This document shows positions 11,979 to 24,150 of a DNA stretch of 64,000 nucleotides, in pieces. Position numbers and translations under genes: made by a program. This DNA comes from Enoplosus armatus (lineage: Eukaryota; Chordata; Actinopteri; Centrarchiformes; Enoplosidae): contig NC_092182.1 of NCBI RefSeq assembly GCF_043641665.1, positions 15,267,456-15,331,455 of the forward strand, read 5' to 3'. The number at the start of each line of letters is the position of its first letter. Within the stretch, counting starts at the first letter, position 1. The notes below the pieces were generated by a model, which was not told the DNA's origin, ran no database searches, and saw nothing but the letters and a program-made list of their open reading frames with translations.

Positions 11979-14900
11979 GTGCTCGATCTGGTTATTATTT
12001 TCTTGATTCACTGTTTTGCCTCTAAAATGTCAGGAAATATGCCCATTATCATTTACCAGAGCCAAAGATCACATATTCAAATTCCTTGTTTTATCTGACC
12101 AGCAGTCCAAAACCCAAAGATATTCAGTTTACTATCATAAATGACAAAGAAAAGGCATCAAATCCTCACATTAAAGAAGCTGAAACCAACAAATATTTTG
12201 TTTGAAAAATGAATCAATTATCAAAGCAGTTACTGATACAATTTCTGTCACTGATAAATCATTTTAGTTCCAGCTGAATCTGAACTTAGCTAACAACTAA
12301 CCACTTCACATTCAACCGTTAGCATTGCATATTAGCATCCTAAACAACACAAGATGAACTAAATCACTTTTTAATGTTTATATCCAATGAATCTTTATTG
12401 TCTGACGTACGTTTGTCTTTGATCATGCAGCAACATTTATAAAACACAAACAATAATAACACAAGACATCAATGATATCACCTAAAACATATAACATCAA
12501 GAACATCTTGTAAGGCATGAATGACCTCAAATCTGCCATGCACATACTGTATGCAAAGGTCAGGGTGCAGTCCAGAAGAATAGCAGTAGTAGTAATAATA
12601 ATAGTATAGTAAGTTAAAGAGTGAGTTGCACTGGGAATTCATGACTTTTAGTAAATATTATTTTTTGCCAAAGGCATACCAGAGGGCAGGAATTCAAATG
12701 AGGCATACAGGGGGTGAGAGTTGTCCTTTCAAATACTCTGCGCTTTGTTTTCAGTTCTGATAGTGAACAAATCCCCAGCTGATTCTGTGGTTTCACAGTG
12801 ATTTTACTGACTGTGTAACCACTCCAGTCAAAGAGTTTTTTGTGTTTAAACCATGGGGCCCATACCAAGATGTTGTAGAGTGTATCTAAAAATGAAGCTT
12901 TTAACGCAAGTTCAAACAGAAAGGCAATTATCATTATTATTCATCATCCCCCTGGAGCTCCACCTTTAAGCGATTTCCCTGTGTTTTTCATAGGCTTTCT
13001 GTCATCCAGTGTTCATCTTCGCTGAAGGATATTTAAACCACCTTACCTGTTTTGTCTGCTGGCATTGCAGTCAGTGCCGCTCAGCCCCTCAACTACCAGT
13101 GTCAAAGCCCAGTATATGGCTCCTCAATCTTCAATTGGTTATATAAACTCTTAATATTAATTAATGCTTCTGCATTCTCATTCACTTGTCAAGTCTTTCC
13201 TGATTGAAGTGTGGTCCTTGCAAAGTGCATCACAACTGGAGAATCCTTCTGAAGTGAGTTTAGACAGGTCCACAATTCAAACAACTGAAAAACTGCATTA
13301 AACCCCAGAGTACCGGTGGAAGCCTAAAGCCTGAAACCAAACATAAAACTGCACTGCTGTACGAGTGTAGCTGTCTAACAAACCTACAGCTATAATGTCT
13401 CCATAATCTGCGGCCCGACATTGTTTGGGGATCAACAGGCTGACCCGCTGACCCACTGGCAGAACAACTTATACAGCATCTACAGCACACACACAGAAAA
13501 AATATATCTTGCCACACAATAACACTGGCTCACCAACCACCACTGACACCTTATTGGATAATTGGATACTGTATGCCCTGTTGTCCCTGTCAGTGGTCCT
13601 CCTGAACAAATGCTCCACAACAAATTAAGCAAGACAAAACCTCAAGAACAAAGCATTACATTTAAATGCAGATACACAGGGCTGCCATAAGATAACCATC
13701 ATTACAAAATAAAGAGTCCATGCTGAAGCAAAGGTGCATTAATCAGCTCCTCTGGCATCACTTCAGTAATAACTTTAAGAGATAAGACCACTTTGGACAG
13801 GATGCTGACACTCCACATTCTACATGAGATAGTTTATGCCAACCTACCAATTCATTTAGCTGTAACAAGAAAAAATGCACCATTAGTTCAGAAGTTTTTC
13901 TAGCACCTTTTAAGAGACAACTTCAATCAGCTTGTCAAGGTAGAAATTAATTGGGGGAGATTTTTGCCACTCATATTGATTTTATTCAAATTAGTGCTGG
14001 ACGACAAAGGTCAGGAAGCGGTCACTTAGAAAATCGAATGAGGTTTGATTATGTTCCTGTTGTTCTTCTATGTGTCCCATTGTTATTTAGCTTCCTTTGT
14101 TTTCTGTCGGGAAGCAACGGTTGTGATGTGGTTTTCATATATATATATTTAATTTATTGTGAAGCCCTTGGAGGCTGTAACTAAGATTAAGGGACACAAA
14201 TAAACATGACAAAGGCCTGTACGCTCTTTACTGCGTGACAAAGACTTTTGAATAGTTCAAGTTTTTTCTCAAAAGGAATTGTTCCTCTAATGATTATAGT
14301 ATCTTCACTGTTTGACATGTACTGTATATTTTTGAACATCTCCTTGTGACTTAACATGGGCTCATTATGGTGAGCTACTCTAAGAGATACTTTGGAGTGT
14401 TTTTTTTATTTTCATCTTTGCCTTGTGTAACAAAGAAGTACTTAAGTCTCATTGGGAAAAGCCCTACGGCAATGATATTTCTATATGCAGCAGGATGCTT
14501 ATGATTAATTTTTATTTCATACTGAATACTGATTATGCATTATTAGGAAGTGGGTGTAATATGGTCTCAAAAGAAAGAACTTGTGTGTTTTTCCTTTCTG
14601 CTGATTTTGATCTTTAACTGTCAAATACTTTTAAACAATTAATTCATTTCTTGAGGGACATTGTCTACCCATTTGATATGCCATGCTTTCTTTGTTTTGT
14701 AAATGCTCATTAAATCCTCGCCTCAGGTTAAATACACCAGTACATGGTCTACAGACGTGGTTCATCACATGCCGCATGCATCGGGACACTTTGCACCTCC
14801 GAACAGAGACTCTGCGTGACAAAGTCCGAAAAACATTTCCATTCAGTGAACCCCAAGCAAGGTCTTTGATGTGAGAATCTACAACTATGGTAATATCAAG

Positions 14901-16399
14901 AGGATAATGATAGTTGGTGTGCCAAATGAGGTTCAATAGAATGTATAAACAGAAATGTTAAATCTAAGAAATAGCAAAATAATGAGAAAATAAGGAAAAT
15001 ACATTTACATATGCAGTTACTTGAAAAAGAGAAAATTAGGTTCAGCAATATGACTCAAATATAGAGTGTATTTCTGTTTGCCCCTGCTAATTTTCATCTA
15101 ATGTCTGTGTGCATGGTCCAAAATGTGTTGAAATGGCTAAGTGAAAAGTATGTGCGAGGTGTGCTTGCATGTGGTTCATACTAAGGGTCAACAGCTGTAG
15201 ACCCAGCCATTCCTTTAAAGTAGTTAATAAAAATCTCAAATTGACCAAATGGCTTCACATTTCACAGTATATGTCAATGTAAACACCATAGAAATGAAAT
15301 GATAATGAACATTTCAATCATATCCACTCTGGCATAAAGGTACTCCGCTGCTCTCTTCTTCTGAAGGACACAATTGCAATTTAGTGCTTTGGGAGATGGC
15401 AGTCTTTTGTTGAAATCCTCTCTTTAGTCGCTTTCTGATGCATGCAGCTGGAAATTGTTCTATGAGCAATCACACCAGGGTCACAGACGAACCTGTTTTA
15501 ATGAGGTATTCTGCTTAAAACTCCACAGGGGCTCACAAGTGATGTGGTGTCACTGCAAATAAGTCTGCAAACAATTGAAACTGCCATAAGAGTATTCAGT
15601 CAAAGAATCTCAGAATCTCCCAATTCTTCCAAGAAACCAATCTGACAAACGTTAAGTGAAAATATAACTGATTTAAAACAAGCACTAAACTAGACATCAC
15701 CAAGTAATTTTGCTACAAAATGCTGGCAAGTTAGACTTGTTCGTCTGCCAAATCACATGGAGTATAAGCCCAGACCTGATATTTGACATCTGAGTTCTGC
15801 CCTCTTTCCCCTCTTGCAAACATACGCCAAGCTCAACACAGCAGAGATTGTAGGGTGACGGTAATAACCCCTTATTAAATGCTACATTTACTAAAATGTT
15901 ACGTGAGCGGCAGCAGCAGCAGCTGTAGTTTGCAGCAAATGTTTGCGTCAGTGTTACAGCAGAGTATGCAAATGAGCAGTGCACCCATTGGCCTCCCCTC
16001 AGACCACGGAGGAAATACACTATCTAGTGAGCACCCGATATGCGCTGTCTGGGCTCCAGATGCTGTGTGCTCCTTCCGCCACAAAGCACCTGGTACGCAG
16101 GAGCGTGCTAACACAGCACAGCAACCACAGAACAAGAACTAATCACTAACATAAATGGCTCTAAATCACATCTTTCAGGCGAATTATACTGTTTTGAGTC
16201 CAGAGAGACAACTGTGAGAAACCACTGGACCGAAATGTCAACTAGTCAAAGATAACTGACAATTAGAATTAATTAAAAAGTGTGATAGGGTACAACAATT
16301 ACTGTTGCTATCACTGTCATTTCCCCTTCCTTTTCAACTGAATAGATGTGTTTCAGCGCGACTAAAAGACTCAGCAGCCCTGTGTGGCTGCACAGCAGT
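11979..16399. other. No gene seen
   Basis: Short frames only. No repeat I can name with confidence, and no promoter-like or CpG-rich stretch. Confidence 0.45.
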
Positions 16400-16930
16400 G
16401 CTTTGAGCCACATGCTAACGCCACCATGCTAACATGCTGTAGGTGACAATGGTGATGACATGGCAATGTTTAGCAGGTATAATGTTTCCCTTGTTCAGCA
16501 TCTTTGTTTGGTATGTTAGCATGCTAACATTTGCTAATTAGCACAAAACACAGAGGCTGGTGTCTTTTTACTTGGTCATATAGCAAAGTAAAATGTTGGC
16601 CTTGATGATGAGATTTTTTCTCTCTCCCTAGCTCTCCATCCTTGTCTAGCTCTTTCTCAAAAAAGATGTAATTTTCTTGGTCGAGTGTTGAGGCACTCAC
16701 TCTCAAAGGCTAACCCTCATTTGCGCGTCGCCTTGGACAAAAGCGTCTGCCAGTGAATGAATGTAATGTAATGTAAATGTAAAATGTAATGATGGTGCTA
16801 AAAAGTAAGGGGATCATGAAAATAACTATAATTCACTCTGAGGGGGACATGAATGTCGATTAAACAATCAATGTCAACCTCATGGTGGCGCTAGAGATCA
16901 CCAAAGTCATACGATAAATTGTGTGGGAAC
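16400..16930. repeat. Common teleost repeat split by a SINE-like insertion
   Basis: The left half (16400-16610) contains the TTAGCATGCTAACATTTGCT motif and AATTAGCAC. The right half (16789-16930) contains CTGAGGGGGACATGAATGTC. As I know this family the two halves are normally continuous at TTGACCTGATGATGGCGCTA; here they are separated by 178 bases of other sequence. Confidence 0.65.
16611..16788 (+). mobile_element. SINE-like insertion (V-SINE type tail) with 6-bp TSD
   Basis: It ends GCGTCGCCTTGGACAAAAGC and GTCTGCC, followed by (ATGTAA)-like repeats, the 3' tail of tRNA-derived fish SINEs of the HE1/V-SINE type. ATGATG occurs on both sides (16605-16610 and 16789-16794). The tRNA-like head is not recognisable, so the copy is truncated or diverged. 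Confidence 0.6.
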
Positions 16931-19477
16931 CATGAACGTCTCTACAAAATGTTTCTTCCACAGGAGCATCAGCAGCCTGATAGACTGTATTGCATTATAC
17001 TGAGATGTGTTTCTCAAGAAATTTCAATCCGCAGTGCTTTTGAATTTGAATGTCTCTTTCAAAATTGTTGTTCAGTGTTCCTTTGACTGGCTTCAGTAAA
17101 AAGTCCTGTGATTTATTTGCATTCAAACGTAATTCTTGAAATAGATTTTGTTTTATTATACAGTGGATTGTTTTTGCAGAAACTCAATTTTATGGTGACA
17201 ACAGATTTATGAGTTCAGGGAACTACTGAAAGAAAAAACATCAACAGGGCCATTTTTTATTAATCATTTTTCTTTGCAGTTTGATTCCTGAGATGTCTGT
17301 GAAACTGTGAGGCAGCGCAAGGAGACACAGCTAATTTGTTCGATGCTAATGTGATGGAAAAAAGATGAGGTCAGCAAGGCATCGGAGTCACCAAAGTGGG
17401 ATTGATTACAGATCAGATCTGAATTACATGAGAAACATGGGTGTAAACGTATTGATTATGAGTGCTCAGAAATCCTCAGTGCCTCTGGCTGGATTAAAGC
17501 AGCTGGAGCCAGAATCAGCAGTGTCCTTCTCCTCTGGCCCCGTCCTCTGACAAGATCGTGATTATCAGGGATCTGACTCTGGCAGCTCTTCCCACGTAGG
17601 CTTCATGGCATTAACGACTGGTCAGCATAACTTTACTGGAAATCACACCCGGTGAGGGTGTTTAATTAATAGCTACAAATTCCATTTGCAGCAGTATTCC
17701 CCCGGTATTAAATTCACAAAGCAGAAATATAATACATAAAAACAAATGAAGCTTAATTTTTTGTTATTTACATGACAACAATGAATTAAATTCTTAACTC
17801 TTGATGCAGCACAGAAGTCTATAGGCCTTTTGCCAGGATCTATCTTCAGACGTCTCTCTCCCAATCTTTGCCCTTGTATTTTTACAAAATTTAGCCAAAA
17901 AAAATTAAAGCAGAGTAAAGCTGCTTCTGTACAAATATCTAATCATTCACAAGGTGACACTTGCAGACCTCAGAGGCGGCCCTCCTTCACAAGTCTCAAT
18001 GATAATCTGCACTTACTTACATCACTGATTATGTCTGTGGAAGAGAAAGTCCACCGGGCATTCAATCCCACTATTGCACAGAGACAGAGAAACACGAAAC
18101 AAACAAGATTAATAATAGCCCGCGGTGCTCATCCCTGGGGCCACGCAGCTAACAACTCTTGACAAAACAGGGTTTAGAACGGCAGATGGATTGTCTGTAG
18201 AAATGAGGGGAATGTGCATTGGGAGTGTAATGAAGAGAGAGAGCAGGGTGCAGGCTTTTCCCAGAGTCCCTTTGAACGAGCCTATGGAAATTAAATCAGC
18301 CTGTGACAGCTCCCATCGACTGATTCCACCTGGGGACAGTGACCACGGATATGAACATGCACTAATCAGCCTTTGTTTTATCCGAAGAAATGCTTTTAAT
18401 AATCACAAACAATACTCTTGTGGTTCAATAAGAAGACAACCAGTCCTTGGGAGAGTTACTACTGGGCCAAATAAGAAACTGAACACGGGCATGAACGTCT
18501 TCGCCGGCTGTGTCGAGAAACGTGAGATGCATCTATTTATGAAAAGGGTAAAGCCAGTGGAGCGTGTTTGGTTGCGAAAATTACAATTTTCTGATCATCT
18601 TCAACATCAAAGCTTTCAAGCACCTTCGTGTTAATTAAGACTCTTGCTTCTCTGTGCCACTGATACGACTAAAAAACTAGAGGCAGTGAGGATAAGTGAC
18701 ATTTTATCATCGTACCATAGAAAAAACTGTCCATCCAAGAGGATGTTAAAGGATCATTCTGGTTATTATCACTTGGGTCTTTTGTAGTTTTGTCCTTTAG
18801 CAGTAACAAGTGACCTGCGGAAAACATGTCAACATCGCTAAAAAGAAGTCAGAATAAACATGAGCAGTCAGAAGATCATACAGGTGCTAGATTATTTTAA
18901 TTTTTTTTGAAGAGAAAACAAACTGCTAAAAGATTTCGTAACATTTCGGGTATGCTCACATGCTGTTTTTCCTCCAAATAAAAAAGCTGGATTAAGCTGC
19001 ACGGGGACCCTTATGGAGGCAAAAATGAGCCGCTGGGCCCCTGTTAACTCACATTTCCTCCCACAGTCTGCACAATGTTTACAGTTTTTTCAGTTACAGT
19101 GAAAGTGATCATGCCTATCCACCACCTCAACCTCCACCTTACAATCCATCCCACTCAATGACACACTACGTCCTGCATCGGCACTGAATGTTGACATTGG
19201 ACTTTTAATATGGACGATGATATTCAACTGGCTTTACTACACAGGAATACTACCCTGCCCCACATTTGCTGTGTGGTAATTTGATTACATATTTGGAGTA
19301 TGCATCACATAAACACAAAACTGAAACAAGGGACACTCTTAAAGACAGAACCTCAAGATCACACAATTATGCAGGACACACTTTAATCAATGTTTTTTAT
19401 GTTAAGAATGAATCACACGACTATTTGTATATGAAAGGGGTTGTTTGCAGTGATGAACCCACGGCTAATTATCACCA
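16931..19477. other. Repeat-poor intergenic DNA
   Basis: 17,330-17,700 and 17,940-18,640 have evenly mixed composition without microsatellites or named repeats, making them candidates for conserved non-coding elements. No splice-bounded exon was recognised. Confidence 0.4.
18125..18634 (+). other. 169-codon open frame, probably chance or conserved non-coding
   Basis: The longest single open frame outside the recognised gene. It opens at a GTG; the first in-frame ATG is 27 codons later. No domain, signal peptide or repeat is visible, and composition (many His, Arg, Cys, Met) is not typical of a conserved protein. The DNA around it (17,330-18,640) is repeat-poor and evenly composed, so it may be conserved non-coding DNA. 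Confidence 0.2.
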
Positions 19478-19690
19478 GACTCTGAAGCTCCCCTCAGCTT
19501 TTACGGAGTATCTTTCAACTCATTGCTTTGGTTCTTTTGGTTCACTGTCATCACTCTCATAGCATCATTTTTGGCCGCAGCAGGCAGCTGTTGTCAGCAA
19601 AAAAAGGCTCTAAAAACCTACAGCACATTACCTGCCCGGCACCAAACAACAGACAGACAAAGTTAACAGGTATTAGATGGGCTTGAAAAC
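19478..19690. repeat. Interspersed repeat family, copy 2 of 3
   Basis: Shares GCAGCAGGCAGCTGTT, GCTCTAAAAACCTACAGC and AACAACAGACAGACAAAGTT with the copy at 4575, same orientation. Truncated relative to it. Confidence 0.6.
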
Positions 19691-21885
19691 CCGACTCTGA
19701 ATCTTTAACAGGAACATCCATCCCACTCCATTCACACTCTGAATAATAACACACCTGGGCCTGTTGAATGAAACAGTGACAGGTAGCTTTAATAATAAGG
19801 TGTTACTGCTAATGTTGTGCTCATGTCATGTTAAAAAGCAGGGATCAGAGATCAAATCCAGCGGCTGTCAGAAAACTACACCCACCGGAAGCCCCCAGGC
19901 ATCTGGCATCACTGCAGTGACTACTACCTGACACATTCAATCATGTGAGAGGGTCCACATTTAGACAGCCGTGGTCCACAGGGAGTGTGCAGAGGGTCCT
20001 CACAGTAAAAGGAAGAGAAAGGGAGAAAAAGACCATCTCGTCTGATTGATTCTTTCTATCCTTGATTGAAATTCGTCCACTGCCATTTAAACACATGCAA
20101 CCAGAAAGAGGACTTTAAATGAAACAATGCAATCCTAAAATGATTGTTTGAACAGAAAAATTATTCATTTCTTTTCTTTTGTTATTCTATATAATCTTAA
20201 TCAGCGCTGGTGCAGATAAGTCATGTGCTGATATTTTTGAGTCACAAAGGAAATTCTATGTAACGTAGGATCGTTATAGTCTGACTTGTGCCTCGAGTTT
20301 GAGCAGCGCAGAGTAGAATATTAGAATACATGAGTTATAACCCAATCACAATCTGCCAGTTGGCTGCCAGGTTTCTGACATTGAAATGGGCGTAGATTAG
20401 TGCCGCCGGTAGACAGGTCACAACCCCTTTCCAAGAAAATCTTATAGTTTCTACAGGTTTCTGAATATTTTTAAAGAAAGACATCAAGTAGATCTAAATG
20501 CTCTGCTATTTTTAGTTACATGTTGGCCATGTTAATGAATTTAGCAGTAGCATATTTCAATGACTTGCATCACTGCAGACCTAAAATAGGATAAGCAGTT
20601 TTTATTGAATTTGATATGAACGTCAAGGACTACGTTTTGGAAATGACTTCAGTCCCCAGAGGTTGCGTACAGTATGCTGAACGCAACATCAGTTAAAGGC
20701 ACAATGTAATTCAGCTGTTGAATGCAAGTCTTAACAAGAACTGGCTCCTGCATTTAGGCTACGTTTTATCTAGGAATAACACCATGTGGTAGAATGCACG
20801 TTACAGGTTTGGAGGTTCTTCACAGAAGGCATTTCTAATTAATTATATTCAGTCAGTCAATCTATTGGCCGCTGTGAAAGTGCCACTGTGCCCTCTACTG
20901 CTGAAATTCAATACATCCTGAACCTGAGAGCAGATGCACGCACACTTGGAGAGATAACTGGAGAACTGTATACTGTATACAGGAAAAACAACATTACCTG
21001 CGCAACAGGTGGCAGGTAGTGGATGATGAACATGAGGTGAAGGTAGAGGGAGGAGCCACACATGTTCACCTTAACTTGCTGAACGCATGGAATTAGAAGA
21101 TCGCTGTTTATTTGCAGTAACATTGGTAATTACAACAGCGTTTGGTGCCTGCTCCCCTGAGAACCATAGCTACCATAAATACTTTACTTACCTTAATGAG
21201 CTTTTCTCAGTGCCATCATGGTGCTTTTAGTTGTCAGAACATGAAAAAAGCTTGAAGCTGATCTAAGAAATACTAATAATATACCAGCAAATGGGACAAT
21301 TTGATGCTGGATTGATTCTCCAGGTCGGATTTGTGACTATACAATTGTTTTGTTTTTTCTTTAACTCTCCTCTTTCTTTGAACAAATACTAATGAAGTAC
21401 AGTGTTATTTTCAGGCAGAGCATTGCTTCTATGCTCCTATTGGCTGATCGGCATCAGCTGTTTTCGATATGCTTCACAATCTTTGGCTCAATCATAAGCT
21501 GTGTGGCTAGTCCAATCATGTTCACTCAAGTGCACAGCGCGGACATTATAACCTGAGACTTATCGCTGTTACTCTGCTGATAACGCTCATGCCAGCCCCG
21601 TCTGCTGCCTTAGCTCCCTTCGCTTCCTCCACCACCCCAACCTCCTCCCTATGTGGTATTTTGTGTTGTGGATTTAACTAAGATTTATGTTCACGTATGT
21701 CTTCATTGGTGGGGGGGGGGGTTTATCTCTCTCAGCAGAATCCTCGTCGCCGCTGGTATTCAAAGAGCAGAGGCTTTTTCCGCCAAATATAACTTTATGA
21801 CCATTTATGAACTGGTTTTGTTGATTCCATTGTCTCCAGAGTCCAGGAAAAAAACAAATAGCTTTCTCTAGAAAGTTCAGTTTTA
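19691..21885. other. No gene seen
   Basis: Short frames only, and a run of 12 G at 21710-21721. 21,640-21,880 minus strand is partly open but low in coding character. Confidence 0.4.
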
Positions 21886-22107
21886 CTACGTCCATGATGA
21901 GATTGGTTCGGGCTGTTTAGCGATGCTGTCCCTTTCTAACATCTCATCGACAAGATATATGAGGAAACTAGGTACACCAAGGTAGTCCCAATGCTGTGTG
22001 GCCATCAGGTGAGGGGTACCCTCTATTGATAACGATGCCCATTTGTCTTTGACGTGGACCACTCCGGTGGCTTGTTGCAGGACGAGCATCTGCTGGTGTG
22101 TCTTGCA
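21886..22107 (-). other. Unidentified coding-like segment, minus strand
   Basis: From 22107 to the stop near 21886 the minus strand is open for about 73 codons and reads like real protein, not like the low-complexity shadows around it: THQQMLVLQQATGVVHVKDK, then MATQHWDYLGVPSFLIYLVD and EMLERDSI. Composition is balanced, with Trp and paired acidic/basic residues. A stop lies just upstream of Cys-Lys-Thr-His. I do not recognise the family. It could be an exon, a retroposed gene fragment or a transposon piece; no convincing splice sites were identified. Confidence 0.3.
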
Positions 22108-22410
22108 TTATATTACTTTAAGTAGAGGAAGGTTTGGCCCAGGGTTTTCACATAGAGGAGGCAGATTTTTCCTCCTGCTCTGTGGGGAGTCGGTCACTGG
22201 CTGGATGACTCCCCAGCATGTTGTTTAGTGGGGTTATGTGGCTGCAGGGTGCTGTTTCAGGCATCATGCATGACTGGAGAGTGATTAGTGAATGAAATGA
22301 GCGCATTGCACAGCTTTAAGTAGGTGAATTAACAGCTGAGTAAACAGTGCTTACATATACCATTCATAATGTTCTTAATGTTCTCTATTTCTTACAGTGA
22401 GCCTGGCTCC

Positions 22411-22413
22411 ACA

Positions 22414-22445
<32 letters not shown>

Positions 22446-22456
22446 TGCACACACAA
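22411..22456. repeat. (CA)n microsatellite
   Basis: Nearly pure CA dinucleotide run with single interruptions, in intergenic DNA. Confidence 0.95.
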
Positions 22457-23989
22457 CACAGGCATAGACTGAAATGTCTTTTACTTTTTGTCCTTCCACA
22501 AAACAACCCTGGTAGAGACAGACTTGTCACAATAACACACACATTTAACTTGAAAAGCTTTCAAACACAAATGTAAAAAAATCTGCTTCTATGCAAAAAC
22601 ATTGTCGCAATTTACTGCACCCCGGAATTATATAGAAATAACAAACACACTCTCACATGTCACATTTATTCCCCCGTTGTTTTACAACACGGGTGTTTTT
22701 CAGTAAATCATTTGAGAAATATTATATTCTGTTACCCCCGAGGGCGAAGCTTCATAAATTAAAGTGAGAGTAGCGTCTTTTCTTCAACCTTACCAGGTCA
22801 TGTTCATTATTCAAAGTAACAGACGTTGGCACACTTTTCTCACAACTTCTATAGTTTCCCTGAAATCATCAAAAATAGACCACACAGTAATGAGACCAGT
22901 CAGAAGAGAGGGCAACACACGCCATAAATACAGCATGTGTGGAATACCGATTGAATGTGAGCGTAAAGAGTTAAAATAACCAATTTGTCTCCTTTTTCTC
23001 ATCCATTAACTTCAGTCAGTCGATGAATAGGCATATGATAGTGTAAAATAGTGTGTAAAAATGTTATGTCTCGACCTCCATTACACACTATCTCATGGAA
23101 AAGTCCATGTCTAACTCTGAACACAGGATCATCCGTACTGAGAGCGCTGCGTGCCTGAGCTTTTGTTGTAATGACACATTGACAACATTCACCACTGATG
23201 GGGTCTTTCATCACTCAAGTGACTGCGTAATGCTTGAACTCATTTGGCTGAACATATGGAGCGCGCCATCAAGGTCTCTTCAGTGGTTTTCAACAGAGAC
23301 ACAGCTCATCCACCAAACCAACACAAATGGGATCGGCAGTCGAAAAGAAACAGGCCAAGGGAATCTGTATTTAAATGGTACTTTTCTATAAACACTACTT
23401 GTAGATAGATCACTGCCAAAAGCTATGTCGATTTCTCTTTGAAAAAGTCACTTTAAAGTTGCAGAAAATAGCCTTCGCTATGCAGAGAAAGAGGGTTAAA
23501 TGAGCTCAAGATAAAGACCTTCCTGTCATTGTAATATCCTGTTGAGAAGAGTGTCCTGTTTTTCCACAAACAAGTCTGTTATTAGCTATTATTTTTCATT
23601 AGCAGTCATCACACTGGGTCGATAATGCATAATTCACCTTGCCACCAAAACTGGCTTTTTTTTAACTTATTTATTTGTATTCTTTTGTTCCTTGCTTTTC
23701 TATTCAGCGTGTCTTAATGAAAACAGCTTAGAGGCACAGATGATGATTGGACCCTTTATTCTGACCTCGGCTGAGGTGGTTTGTTTTTGGTTTTGTTTGT
23801 TTATCTGTTGGTCTGTTAGTTTGCAACGAATCCCAAATACAGATTTCTTCCTTGAATGATTGTTTTATTGATTTCCAAATACAGATATCTACGAAACTTG
23901 GTGGAAAGGAAAAAGTGATTCATCAGGATCCAGGTGACAAAATCTGACATGTGCTTTCTGATATTGTATTGCAGATCTGGTTATCATGT

Positions 23990-24150
23990 AACCGTGACGA
24001 CAAAGGTCTCCCAGCCTTACTGGTATGTATGTTGGTATACTAGCTTGTAAGTGGTACGCATTTATCTCAAAGTGCAGCTGAGGTTCACAGGATTCCAGTA
24101 ATTAGTTTTCAAGTGAAAATTGTGACCTGCTGGTAGCACTAGATGAAATG
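23990..24150. repeat. Weak second copy of the 16400 repeat family
   Basis: The segment with GCTGAGGTTCACAGGATTCC, TGACCTGCTGGTAGCACTAG and ATGTCACCAGATCATC resembles the middle of the repeat at 16400. Diverged; the boundaries are uncertain. Confidence 0.35.
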
